Positions 25,995-34,127 of a stretch of DNA of 46,908 bases are shown piece after piece. The notes beneath the pieces were generated by a model. The model did not search any database. It was not told where the DNA came from and worked only from the letters and a program-made list of their open reading frames with translations. This DNA comes from Clostridia bacterium (lineage in GTDB: Bacteria > Bacillota > Clostridia > UBA1212 > UBA1255), in the NCBI GenBank assembly GCA_017613535.1, contig JAGADO010000106.1, forward strand, positions 1-46,908, given 5' to 3'. Position numbers and translations under genes: made by a program. The first letter of the stretch is position 1; each line of letters starts with the position of its first letter.

Positions 25995-27056
25995 ATGGTA
26001 ATATTGATAACAGGCGCGACACACACGGGCAAAACATTGCTTGCCTCGCGCCTGATCGAAAAATATAAATTCCCGTGCACGTCGATCGATCACCTTAAAA
26101 TGGGACTGATCCGCAGCGGAAATACTGCGCTCACTCCGGAAGACGACGGCGATCTTACTGACTATCTCTGGCCTGTCGTGCGCGAGATGATCAAGACCGC
26201 GATCGAAAACAGGCAGAACCTGATCGTGGAAGGCTGCTACGTGCCGTACGACTGGCGGAAGGATTTTGACGAGACGTACCTTGCGGACATACGGTTCATC
26301 TGCCTGGCAATGACAGATGAATATATTGACGCAAATTTCGATAAAATAGTCGCACACGCCTCGGATATCGAAGCGAGGCTTGACGACAGCTATTGTACGG
26401 CCGGGACCATAAAAGCGATAAACCGCGAACTGACAGAAGGCTTCAGAAGGAGCGGGGAACAGGTGACGCTGATCGACGGAGATTACGAAGAGGCGATCGA
26501 AACGCTCTTGAAACGCCTTGCCCGGACGATCCCGCCGTTCACGGTCATCCCGCACCTCGAAAGCAACCGCATAACCGTCAGAAAATTGACCGTATCCGAC
26601 GCAGAAGGGCTCGAAGAACTCGCGCACGACGAAGCTGTGTACCGCTACCTTCCCACGTTCCTGTTCGAACAGAAATACGACGATACCGGCACCGTGATCG
26701 ACCGCCTGTACACCGAATGCCTCCGCGAATCCATCATTATGGGTATCTTTGCAGACGGACAATTCGCGGGTCTGATCGAACTGTACGGCCATCGCGCTCC
26801 GATACGCAAGATAAGTGTAGGCTACAGGCTGCTCCGTTCGTTCTGTGGCAAAGGCATCGCGTCCGAGGCGCTCGGCCTGCTGATCCGCTACCTGTACGAA
26901 GAGACCGACACCGAGATCGTTACCGCCAGCACGATGGTAGAAAACCGCGCATCTGCAAATGTGCTGATCAAAAACGGCTTCTCGCTCGTTGCCTCCGCCG
27001 TGCCCGAAGACTGGGGATATGAGGAACTGACGCCTGCCGATAAATGGATAAGGTAA
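25995..27056 (+). CDS. P-loop kinase fused to RimJ/RimL-type GNAT acetyltransferase
   Basis: 353 aa. ATG 25995 is preferred, with a GGAG site upstream and the Walker A motif GATHTGKT starting at residue 6. Residues 1-190 look like an adenylate-kinase/zeta-toxin-type P-loop kinase: TSIDHLKMGLIRSG, then NLIVEGCYVPYDW and a late strand VTLIDGDYEEAIE. Residues about 200-353 are a GNAT of the ribosomal-protein/antibiotic type (ITVRKLTVSDAEGLEELA, then SVGYRLLRSFCGKGIASEAL as the acetyl-CoA loop, and VENRASANVLIKNGF). Both domains look complete. The fusion is unusual and its substrate unknown; small-molecule modification or resistance are guesses. Confidence 0.83.
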   Translation: MVILITGATHTGKTLLASRLIEKYKFPCTSIDHLKMGLIRSGNTALTPEDDGDLTDYLWPVVREMIKTAIENRQNLIVEGCYVPYDWRKDFDETYLADIRFICLAMTDEYIDANFDKIVAHASDIEARLDDSYCTAGTIKAINRELTEGFRRSGEQVTLIDGDYEEAIETLLKRLARTIPPFTVIPHLESNRITVRKLTVSDAEGLEELAHDEAVYRYLPTFLFEQKYDDTGTVIDRLYTECLRESIIMGIFADGQFAGLIELYGHRAPIRKISVGYRLLRSFCGKGIASEALGLLIRYLYEETDTEIVTASTMVENRASANVLIKNGFSLVASAVPEDWGYEELTPADKWIR

Positions 27057-27083
27057 TCTAAAACGAAATCAATAACAATAACA

Positions 27084-27908
27084 ATGAAAATGAAAAAATA
27101 CCTGCCCCCTATAATTTTACTAGCCGTATTTGAAACCGTCGCGATCGTCCTCTGGCTCATGAAAAACAATATCTTCTACCTCTTCAACTTCAGCTATATA
27201 GGCCTTTCGATCGCGCTCGGCCTGTTCCTCTACATCAGAAAATACAAATATGCGAGACGGATCGTGCAGCTGCTCGTCGGTCTTTATATGCTTATCTACC
27301 TCGGACTGATATGCGGCGAAAATATGCAGCTCGAAGGCTTCTGGTACTACCTGTTCACAGGCGTGTTCGAGGCGGCAACGATCCATTATGCCGTGGCAAA
27401 GATTTTCGGGCCTCTGATCTTCGGGAGGGGCTGGTGCGGGTACGCCTGCTGGACGGCAATGGTGCTCGATTTTCTCCCGTATAAAACGCCGTCGGGCCCG
27501 CGCAAAAAGCTTGGCTGGATGCGGTACGTGATGTTCGCGATATCGCTCGCGTTCGTGGCAGCATTGTTCCTGGCGCACGTCGGCAACATCGAAAAGATCA
27601 TGTTTGTAGCGTTTATTGCCGGAAACGTGCTGTACTACGCGTCCGGGATCGTGCTGGCGTTCGTCATGAAAGATAACCGCGCATTCTGCAAATATCTTTG
27701 CCCCATCACCGTATTCCTGAAGCCAATGAGCTATTTCGCGCTGATACGCGTCAAGTGCGACAAATCGAAGTGCGTGAACTGCGGCAAGTGCAGGAAGGTT
27801 TGCCCGATGGACGTTGGCGTCACGGACAACTCCCGCAAGCGCAAAAACGGCACCGAATGCATCCTCTGCCTGGAGTGCAAAAAGAATTGCCCGAAGGACG
27901 CCCTCTGA
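27084..27908 (+). CDS. Membrane polyferredoxin, NapH/NosR-like 4Fe-4S protein
   Basis: 274 aa. The N-terminal 210 residues hold about five or six membrane segments with the NapH-like Cys motifs GRGWCGYACW (near 116) and FCKYLCP (near 205). The C-terminus has two ferredoxin-type clusters, CVNCGKCRKVCPMD (near 231) and CILCLECKKNCPKD (near 259). Such proteins carry electrons at the membrane. No reductase, nos or rnf genes are adjacent, so the partner is unknown. The start is unusual: the upstream bases (27064-27083) are CAATAA-like repeats with no ribosome site; ATG 27084 or 27090 are equally possible. Confidence 0.85.
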   Translation: MKMKKYLPPIILLAVFETVAIVLWLMKNNIFYLFNFSYIGLSIALGLFLYIRKYKYARRIVQLLVGLYMLIYLGLICGENMQLEGFWYYLFTGVFEAATIHYAVAKIFGPLIFGRGWCGYACWTAMVLDFLPYKTPSGPRKKLGWMRYVMFAISLAFVAALFLAHVGNIEKIMFVAFIAGNVLYYASGIVLAFVMKDNRAFCKYLCPITVFLKPMSYFALIRVKCDKSKCVNCGKCRKVCPMDVGVTDNSRKRKNGTECILCLECKKNCPKDAL

Positions 27909-27939
27909 CGCGGCAGGCAGCGACGCGGACGATTTAAAA

Positions 27940-27968
27940 TCAAGTTGATTTACTCCGCAAAGTATAAT
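27940..27968 (+). promoter_or_regulatory. Possible promoter for the 28025 gene and perhaps the sugar cluster
   Basis: A perfect -10 TATAAT (27963-27968) lies 57 bp upstream of the ATG at 28025. Only a poor -35 (TCAAGT, 27940-27945) is at 17-bp spacing; TTGATT nearby is too close. No better promoter is visible ahead of the cluster that starts at 29018. Confidence 0.4.
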
Positions 27969-28024
27969 AAAATGACAGAAGCAGAAAGCCCCGTGCGGCA
28001 GCGCGGAGGCGGAAGAGGAATAGA

Positions 28025-28297
28025 ATGATCGAATTTCTTAGTAAGAATCTTATACCGATAATGGTCGTCTTATCCGTCGCGATATTTGCGTTCAGGATGT
28101 ACAGGCTTATGCGCCGCGAAAAGCAGGAAGCGGAGGCCAGGAAGGCGAACGCGGAGAAGGCGTCCGGGGCCGAATACGAGGATGCGGCATCCGCGACAGA
28201 TGAAGACGGAACAACGCAAAATGACGCACAGGATGGCGCGCAGGACGATGCGCAGGATGACGCGCTGAACGAAGGCGGCGCAGATACTTCGGAATAA
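28025..28297 (+). CDS. Small membrane protein with acidic D/A-repeat tail
   Basis: 90 aa, ATG at 28025 with GGAAGAGGAA upstream. One membrane helix (about residues 9-26) is followed by a basic patch (RLMRREKQ), an Ala/Glu helix and a very acidic low-complexity end built from DAQDGAQDDAQDDA. I recognise no family. The tail is encoded by imperfect tandem repeats (about 28210-28268) that could slip in length. The next gene starts 15 bp after its stop with its own AAGGAGG site, so the two are probably co-transcribed. Confidence 0.65.
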   Translation: MIEFLSKNLIPIMVVLSVAIFAFRMYRLMRREKQEAEARKANAEKASGAEYEDAASATDEDGTTQNDAQDGAQDDAQDDALNEGGADTSE

Positions 28298-28312
28298 AAG
28301 GAGGAAAGAAGT

Positions 28313-28981
28313 ATGGGATTTTTAGACAAACTTTTTGCGGGCGTAAAAGCCGATTCCGCAAGCGGCGGTGAAAAAGGTCTTAAAGGAGAATGGACGCAGG
28401 ACAGAACGATCGTATTGACGAAAATGCCTGAAAACCTTGACGAGCTCAAGGCGGCTGTGGACGTAAAAGATCCGGGCAGCGTGGCGGCGTACTGGCTGTA
28501 CGGCGTGCTTGGATTGACGGCTGATTACGATATCGGAATGAGCATGATGAAATATCTGTTCGCAGACATCGAACCGTTCGGACGCGGCTTTACAGAAGGC
28601 GGCGGAGCGGGCAGAGCAGGCTGGGATCCGTACTTCAACGAGCGCCTCACCGACGACGATTACCGCTGGCTGCCTCGCGCATACGTCCGCGGAGCAGTGG
28701 CCGAAAACGGATTCAAACTCGTGGAACCTTTGACCGTTGACCTTCACTACAACGCTCCGAATACCGAAACGATCAATGCCCAGAGCTTCAAGCAGCTTGG
28801 CAGACTCAACATCGTTTACTGGATCCAGAGCAACGCCGCAGGGAACAAGGTCAATATCACTCTGAGCCGTTTCGACGGCAGCGACAGGTGGTACGTCACG
28901 AGCGGCACGTCCTGCTCGGCGGTGTTTTACGATCAGAGGGGCGGATTAACTGCGGAAGCCAGGGAAAAGCTTTATTCGTGA
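28313..28981 (+). CDS. Hypothetical protein, DUF6935-like
   Basis: 222 aa, ATG at 28313 after an AAGGAGG site. It begins MGFLDKLFAG, a short amphipathic leader seen in many small cytoplasmic or membrane-associated Firmicutes proteins. Further blocks are LDELKAAVDVKDPGSVAAYWLYGVLGL, NERLTDDDYRWLPRAYVRGA, LTVDLHYNAP and a C-terminal DRWYVTSGTS. Layout and length resemble DUF6935-type proteins, a guess from memory. There is no signal peptide and no catalytic motif. Its stop lies 36 bp before the amidohydrolase start, so it may lead the sugar-cluster transcript without belonging to it. Confidence 0.6.
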   Translation: MGFLDKLFAGVKADSASGGEKGLKGEWTQDRTIVLTKMPENLDELKAAVDVKDPGSVAAYWLYGVLGLTADYDIGMSMMKYLFADIEPFGRGFTEGGGAGRAGWDPYFNERLTDDDYRWLPRAYVRGAVAENGFKLVEPLTVDLHYNAPNTETINAQSFKQLGRLNIVYWIQSNAAGNKVNITLSRFDGSDRWYVTSGTSCSAVFYDQRGGLTAEAREKLYS

Positions 28982-29017
28982 CCCGCGGCAGCATAAAAAT
29001 GAACGGAGCATACGATC

Positions 29018-30085
29018 ATGCCGTTATTTGAAGTAACTGAAAACGATAAGAGAATTTACGAGACCGAGCTGAAGGACTTTCTGCCCGCGAAGATCATTGA
29101 CGTCCATACGCACGTGTGGCTCGATTCATTGACCGAACCTGCACCGGAAGACGAAGATCCGCGCGCCGTAAAATGGCCCTCGCTCGTGGCGAAGGATAAT
29201 AGCATTGAGGATCTTCAGGAGACTTACCGCCTGCTTTTCCCGGGGAAGGACGTTTCTGCGCTCATGTTCACGAGCAGAGTCCACAGCATTGAGAGCGGCG
29301 TTAAGAACAATGAATACGTGTCCGATGCTTCGCGCAGGAGCGGCTGGCCCGCATTGTATTACAGCCATCCTCTTCAGAGCGCGGACGAGGTGGAGCGAAA
29401 GATCCGGGAAGGCGGGTTCGTGGGAATCAAATCGTACCTCACTCTTTCTCCCTCTTATCTGCCTGAAGCAGAGATACGCATATTCGATTTCTTCCCGAAA
29501 GAGCAGCTCAGACGCATGAATAGCATGGGAGCGATCGTGATGCTCCACATACCGCGAAACGGACGCCTGAAGGACCCAGTTAACCTCGAGCAGATACTCG
29601 AGACCAAGAGAGAATTCCCGGACATCAGGCTGATCGTGGCGCACGTGGGAAGAGCGTACACGTTCGGGGATGTGGGCAATGCTTTTACCGATTATCTGTG
29701 CAAAGCTCCCGACCTTATGTATGATTTCTCGGCCAACTGCTGCGAGTACGCTATCACCGAGGTCATTCGCCACGCCGGTCCAAAGCACGTCATGTACGGG
29801 ACCGATATGCCTATCCTCAGGATGCGCACGCACAGGATAGAGGAAAACGGCACATATATAAACCTGATTCCGCCCGGACTTTACGGAGACCCGTCGCAGG
29901 ACAGGCACCTGAGAGAAGTAAGCGCCGAAGAAGCAGAAAAGATAACGTTTTTCGTGTACGAGGAACTCCTGGCGTTCAAACGCGCATGCACGAAACTCGG
30001 CGTAACGAAAGAAGACGTTTCCGACATGATGTACGGGAACGCGGCCAGGCTGATCGAAGGGGCAAGGAAATCAATTTACGGATGA
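29018..30085 (+). CDS. Amidohydrolase-family TIM-barrel hydrolase (COG2159-like)
   Basis: 355 aa, ATG at 29018 after a CGGAGC site. It shows the COG2159/ACMSD-like amidohydrolase pattern: a first metal motif DVHTHVW (near 31), then MLHIPR, LIVAHVGRAY and YGTDMPIL carrying the later His and Asp ligands. Members hydrolyse or decarboxylate small carboxylates and lactones using a bound divalent metal in the cytoplasm. Here it is the first gene of a compact cluster with sugar isomerases and a sugar kinase, so lactone or ester hydrolysis of a sugar derivative is a reasonable inference. The next gene starts 40 bp downstream with its own ribosome site. Confidence 0.8.
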   Translation: MPLFEVTENDKRIYETELKDFLPAKIIDVHTHVWLDSLTEPAPEDEDPRAVKWPSLVAKDNSIEDLQETYRLLFPGKDVSALMFTSRVHSIESGVKNNEYVSDASRRSGWPALYYSHPLQSADEVERKIREGGFVGIKSYLTLSPSYLPEAEIRIFDFFPKEQLRRMNSMGAIVMLHIPRNGRLKDPVNLEQILETKREFPDIRLIVAHVGRAYTFGDVGNAFTDYLCKAPDLMYDFSANCCEYAITEVIRHAGPKHVMYGTDMPILRMRTHRIEENGTYINLIPPGLYGDPSQDRHLREVSAEEAEKITFFVYEELLAFKRACTKLGVTKEDVSDMMYGNAARLIEGARKSIYG

Positions 30086-30125
30086 TCAGATAAAACTTAG
30101 GAAAACTTAAGCGGAGGACAATATA

Positions 30126-31520
30126 GTGAAAAAGACGAAGATAGGCTACCTGCCATTTTACATCAAGTTATACGACGATGCGTACCCGGATATCCGCGCT
30201 CCTTACGAGGCGTATATGCACAAACTGATCGGAATGATCGAAGAACGCGGCTTCGAGGTAGTTTACCCCGGAGAAGTATGCAGGGTAAAAGAAGAATTTG
30301 ACCGCGCCGCGGCAGTATTCAACGCAGATCCGGAGATCGCTGCAGTCGTCACGCAGCATCTGGCATATTCGCCTTCGCTCGAGTCGATACAGGCGCTCCT
30401 GTCGCTGCGCGCACCTATAATCGTGTTTGACACTACGCCCGATTACGAACTGCTGAAATACGCCGAGACCGAGGATCGCATAATGCCTAACCACGGAATT
30501 CACGGCGTGCAGGATATGTGCAACATGCTGCGCAGAAACGGCAGGCATTATGAAATATGCGCCGGACACGCGCTCCACAGCGACGTTGTCAGCGAACTTT
30601 GCAGCCTTTGCCGCGCTGCCGGTACCGCTCTGAACCTCAAAAATTCGCGCATCGGAATGGTGGGCGGAGAGTTCGAAGGAATGGGAGATTTCAGATTGCC
30701 CGATGACGTGCTTAAACGCGAATTGGGCGTCGAAACGGTGCGCATGACCGAGGCGGACGGCCGCAAATTCACGCATGCTGTGACGGATGACGAGATAAAG
30801 GCGGAGATCGACTCGGATGCGGTCAATTTCGACGTGCGTGCCGTCAATGATTCCGCGTATGCTCTTGCTACGAAGGCCGGACTCGCGGTGCGCAAGTGGA
30901 TGGAGGCAAATGAGCTCAATGGCGTTACCGTTAACTTCCTCCATACCGATACGGCCGGCATCCCCAAGATGCCTTTCGTGGAGTGCTGTAAAGTGCTTGA
31001 ACGATGCCAGGGTTACGCGGGAGAGGGAGATAATCTCACGGCTGCGCTCGTTGGAGCACTCATACGCACGTACCCTGACACCACGTTCACTGAAATGTTC
31101 TGCCCTGATTGGGCTGAAGGACTTATCCTGCTCAGCCACATGGGAGAGATGAACCCGAAGCTTTCTATGTGGAAGCCCGTGCTGCGCGATAAAAGATTCA
31201 CTTACAATTCCTGCGGAAACACCGTTTCTCTGAGCGGCTGCTTCAAAGCGGGTAAAGTCGTGCTCGTGAACCTTGCCCCGGCGGAGAAAGGCTTTACGCT
31301 TATCGTTACCGCGGCGGAGATCACCGGAGACGGTTATCCTACCGGCGCGTACGAGGCCGAAGTGCAGGGCTGGTTCAAGCCGTCGCTGCCTCTGCCGGAA
31401 TTTCTTCAGACGTATTCGAAGTATGGCGGAACACATCATTCCGCGATGGTATACGGGGGAGACGTGAATGAGATCGCCGCGTTTGGCCGGTTTATGGGCT
31501 TCGAGACGGTGATCATCTGA
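30126..31520 (+). CDS. L-fucose/L-arabinose isomerase-like protein
   Basis: 464 aa from a GTG start (30126) with a GCGGAGG site upstream. It belongs by pattern to the COG2407-type fucose/arabinose isomerase-like proteins: KIGYLPFYIKLYDDAYPDI, the VVTQHLAYSP strand, GMVGGEFEGMGDF, VNFLHTDTAGIPKMPFVECCK, a metal-site-like EGDNLTAALVGAL and TFTEMFCPDW, and a C-terminal TYSKYGGTHHSAMVYG. Such enzymes interconvert aldoses and ketoses with Mn. Length fits. In this cluster it most likely makes the ketose for the FGGY kinase. The sugar cannot be named from sequence. Confidence 0.85.
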   Translation: MKKTKIGYLPFYIKLYDDAYPDIRAPYEAYMHKLIGMIEERGFEVVYPGEVCRVKEEFDRAAAVFNADPEIAAVVTQHLAYSPSLESIQALLSLRAPIIVFDTTPDYELLKYAETEDRIMPNHGIHGVQDMCNMLRRNGRHYEICAGHALHSDVVSELCSLCRAAGTALNLKNSRIGMVGGEFEGMGDFRLPDDVLKRELGVETVRMTEADGRKFTHAVTDDEIKAEIDSDAVNFDVRAVNDSAYALATKAGLAVRKWMEANELNGVTVNFLHTDTAGIPKMPFVECCKVLERCQGYAGEGDNLTAALVGALIRTYPDTTFTEMFCPDWAEGLILLSHMGEMNPKLSMWKPVLRDKRFTYNSCGNTVSLSGCFKAGKVVLVNLAPAEKGFTLIVTAAEITGDGYPTGAYEAEVQGWFKPSLPLPEFLQTYSKYGGTHHSAMVYGGDVNEIAAFGRFMGFETVII

Positions 31521-31536
31521 TAAGGAGAATCATAGA

Positions 31537-32244
31537 ATGAAACCAGTAATACGCACGCCGTATTTTGAAATCGGTACGAAAAATTACGTATACGGCGATA
31601 AAGTGCTCGAATATGCGCTGGCAGCGGACAAAGCCGCGGAGAAATACGATATTGACGTCCTGTTCATCACGCCCGCGGTGGAGATCCGCAGAGTGGCAGA
31701 AAATACGAAGCACCTAATCGTGCTTGCCCCGTACATGGACACGCTCAGACCGGGCCGCGGAATGGCGGATATATTGCCCGAAGCGCTGAAAGCAGCAGGA
31801 GCGAAAGGCGTTGTCATAAATCATTGCGAAAAGCCGATGAGCCTGCCTCAGATGAAGGCAACGATCGACCGTGCGCGCGAACTTGACTTTATCGTTTTCG
31901 CGTGTGCAGATACGCTTGCGGAGGCAAAGGCGATCGCCCAGCTTCATCCCGACATCATCAACCCCGAACCGTCCGCGATCATCGGAGGCGGCAACGGCGT
32001 TTCGCCCATGGATTACGTCATGGATTCGATCCGCGAGATCAAGTCCGTGTACCCGGATATCATGGTCGAGCAGGCCGCGGGGATAACGAACGGGCAGCAG
32101 GTTTACGATTTCATTATGGCGGGCAGCGAGGCGGCAGGCGCTGCATCCGGCATCATGAACGCGAAAGATCCGATAGCGATGATAGACGAGATGATCGCCG
32201 CAACGCGCCGCGCGGCAGACGACCTTAAAAAACGGGAGAAATGA
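31537..32244 (+). CDS. Triose-phosphate-isomerase-like protein (tetrose/pentose-phosphate isomerase candidate)
   Basis: 235 aa, ATG at 31537 after AAGGAG. It has the TIM layout: an N-terminal Lys in EIGTKNYVYG, the catalytic His in GVVINHCEKP, the catalytic Glu in INPEPSAIIGGGNG and the phosphate-binding late loops (EQAAGITNGQQ, then GSEAAGAASGI). This resembles archaeal-type TIMs and the L-erythrulose-1-phosphate isomerases (LerI/EryH) of tetritol pathways more than glycolytic TpiA. It lies inside a sugar cluster with its own kinase, so an alternative phosphosugar substrate is likely. The YjbQ gene begins 1 bp after its stop. Confidence 0.82.
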   Translation: MKPVIRTPYFEIGTKNYVYGDKVLEYALAADKAAEKYDIDVLFITPAVEIRRVAENTKHLIVLAPYMDTLRPGRGMADILPEALKAAGAKGVVINHCEKPMSLPQMKATIDRARELDFIVFACADTLAEAKAIAQLHPDIINPEPSAIIGGGNGVSPMDYVMDSIREIKSVYPDIMVEQAAGITNGQQVYDFIMAGSEAAGAASGIMNAKDPIAMIDEMIAATRRAADDLKKREK

Positions 32245-32245
32245 T

Positions 32246-32740
32246 ATGGTAAAAAAGTATTCATTCAAACTTGAGTCGAACCACCGCGCCGTGAGCTTCC
32301 ACGACGTTACGGACCGGGTGAAGGAGTATATAAAAGAGTCCGGCATGACCGACGGGATCGCGGTAGTTTATTCGCACCACACGACGTGTTCGGTGATAAC
32401 GCAGGAATGCGCGTTCGATAAGTCCATGACGGGGCTCGAGACGCTCCAGCAGGATCTCGTTAATGTTTTTGAAAAGTGGATCCCGACCTGCCGCTATGAG
32501 GGCATGTACCTTCACCCCGGACCGGAAGCGCTGAAGTTCGCGGAAGAGCACGGCGAGGACAATTTCGGCTGCCATAATACGGATGCTCATCTGCGCTCAT
32601 CGATCATCGGACGGAGCGTCACGATCGTTGTCGACAACGGCATTGCGGACCTCGGTGAGTTCGGCCGTATCCATTTTATTGACTGGGACCAGACACGCGG
32701 CCGCACGCGCACGGTCCAGGTGATGCTGATCGGTGAATGA
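32246..32740 (+). CDS. YjbQ/UPF0047-family protein, copy 1
   Basis: 164 aa, ATG at 32246 only 1 bp after the previous stop, and 4-bp overlap with the kinase start, so it is tightly coupled. Family hallmarks are VVYSHHTTCSVITQE (near 42), a HPGPEAL block, NTDAHLRSSIIGRSVTIVV (near 112) and IHFIDWDQTRGRTR. YjbQ proteins form trimers; one E. coli member has weak thiamine-phosphate synthase activity, but the true role is unsettled. No thiamine genes are nearby. Lying between a TIM-like isomerase and an FGGY kinase suggests a sugar or sugar-phosphate role. Confidence 0.9.
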   Translation: MVKKYSFKLESNHRAVSFHDVTDRVKEYIKESGMTDGIAVVYSHHTTCSVITQECAFDKSMTGLETLQQDLVNVFEKWIPTCRYEGMYLHPGPEALKFAEEHGEDNFGCHNTDAHLRSSIIGRSVTIVVDNGIADLGEFGRIHFIDWDQTRGRTRTVQVMLIGE

Positions 32741-34122
32741 CAATGAAGTATCTTATCGGTCTTGACATTGGCACTTCCGCGGTGAAAGGCGCGCTGATGG
32801 ATGCGGATACACGCATCGTATGCACGTCTGCCGCTCCGTTTACATATTTTGAAGAAGGGACGGCAAAGCTGCTGGATCCGGAGCATTTCGTCAATACCTG
32901 CAAGAGCGTGATACGCGAACTGGCATCGAGGGCTGCGGCTGATGCCGAAGCGTGCGGTGAATGCGGCAGAGCGGAGATAATTGCCATCTGCTCGTGCTGC
33001 GCCAGCGGCTGCCCGCTGTTCCTTGACGCGAATCTGGCGCCGCTCACGCCTATAATCGGCTGGCAGACGTCCGTCGAGTGGGACGTGCTAAATAAAGTGT
33101 ACACTAAGGAGGAGCAGGATGCGTTCTACCGCATGGTCGGCTGGGATTTCTTCGACGGAATGCCTGCCGCGAACCTCGCCTGGTTCAAGGTAAACCGCCC
33201 CGAAATTCTCGAAAAAACGCACTTTTTATGCATGAGCGCCGAATATCTGAATTACAAGCTTACCGGCCTGTGGGGCCTCACGCATTCGATGGGCACTCCG
33301 TCGTACCTGATGGATCAGGAAAAGGGCATTTACAACAGCGCTATGCTCGAAAAATTCGGACTTCGCGAAGAAATGCTGCCGCCTATTTACGATAAAGGCA
33401 CCGTTTTGGGTGCCGTGAAGCCGGAGATCGCGCAGGAACTCGGGCTCGGAAAAGATACCGGGATCGTGCTCGGAACGTTTGACCACCCGTCCGGAGCGCT
33501 CGGAGCAGGCGTGATCGACGAGGGCGAAATGTTATTGTCCTGCGGCACGTCGTGGGTCGAATTCTTCCCTGTAGCAGACCGCGAATTCGCGCTCAGCACC
33601 GGAGGGCTCGTTGACCGCTTCATGCTGAAAGGCGCGCCGTACTGCGTGATGAAATCGCTCGAATCGGTCAGTGATAAGATCAACGGTCTTCGCGAGAAAC
33701 TGCTGGGTAAGATCACATTCAGCGAAAACGACGCGCTGATCGAGGCTTCCGAACCGGGCGCACACGGGCTCAGGTTTGACTTCACGGATGGCGATGCTGA
33801 GCGTGCGAAAGGTTTTTCCAGAGCGGATATCGCAAGGGCGATCGTTGAAAGCGCCGCGATAATGCTCAGGGACAATCTCCGCCAGCTCGAGCTGTGCGGT
33901 CTTCGCGCGGACAATCTCACCGCGATCGGCGGCATTACCAATTCCGCTACGTGCGTGAATGTTATATCTGAAATTCTCGGGCGCAAAATAAGCGTCGTCA
34001 ACGGCCAGGCTGCGGGTGCCGTGGGTTCGTGTCTGCTTGCCGGTATCGGCACAGGCGTGTTCGCTTCGGAGCGCGAAGCCGTAAACATAATGAAGGCGCG
34101 TCTCAACGCCCCGGAGGAGTGA
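32737..34122 (+). CDS. FGGY-family sugar kinase
   Basis: 461 aa, ATG at 32737 overlapping the yjbQ stop. It has the ASKHA/FGGY architecture: N-terminal ATPase motif LIGLDIGTSAVKGALMD, WDFFDGMPAANLAWFK, catalytic-region GTFDHPSGALGAG (where xylulokinases have a GGDNAAGA-type motif), SCGTSWVEF, and the C-terminal adenosine motif GGITNSATCVNVISEILGRKISVV with GAVGSCLLAG. Family members phosphorylate ketoses, polyols or related sugars. The unusual FDHPS around the putative catalytic Asp argues against a plain xylulokinase. It probably phosphorylates the product of the isomerase. Confidence 0.9.
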   Translation: MTMKYLIGLDIGTSAVKGALMDADTRIVCTSAAPFTYFEEGTAKLLDPEHFVNTCKSVIRELASRAAADAEACGECGRAEIIAICSCCASGCPLFLDANLAPLTPIIGWQTSVEWDVLNKVYTKEEQDAFYRMVGWDFFDGMPAANLAWFKVNRPEILEKTHFLCMSAEYLNYKLTGLWGLTHSMGTPSYLMDQEKGIYNSAMLEKFGLREEMLPPIYDKGTVLGAVKPEIAQELGLGKDTGIVLGTFDHPSGALGAGVIDEGEMLLSCGTSWVEFFPVADREFALSTGGLVDRFMLKGAPYCVMKSLESVSDKINGLREKLLGKITFSENDALIEASEPGAHGLRFDFTDGDAERAKGFSRADIARAIVESAAIMLRDNLRQLELCGLRADNLTAIGGITNSATCVNVISEILGRKISVVNGQAAGAVGSCLLAGIGTGVFASEREAVNIMKARLNAPEE

Positions 34123-34127
34123 GTGTT

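Noticed and set aside
30168-31439. Long - strand ORF of 423 codons
   Set aside because: Antisense shadow of the isomerase gene, low complexity and without a start signal.
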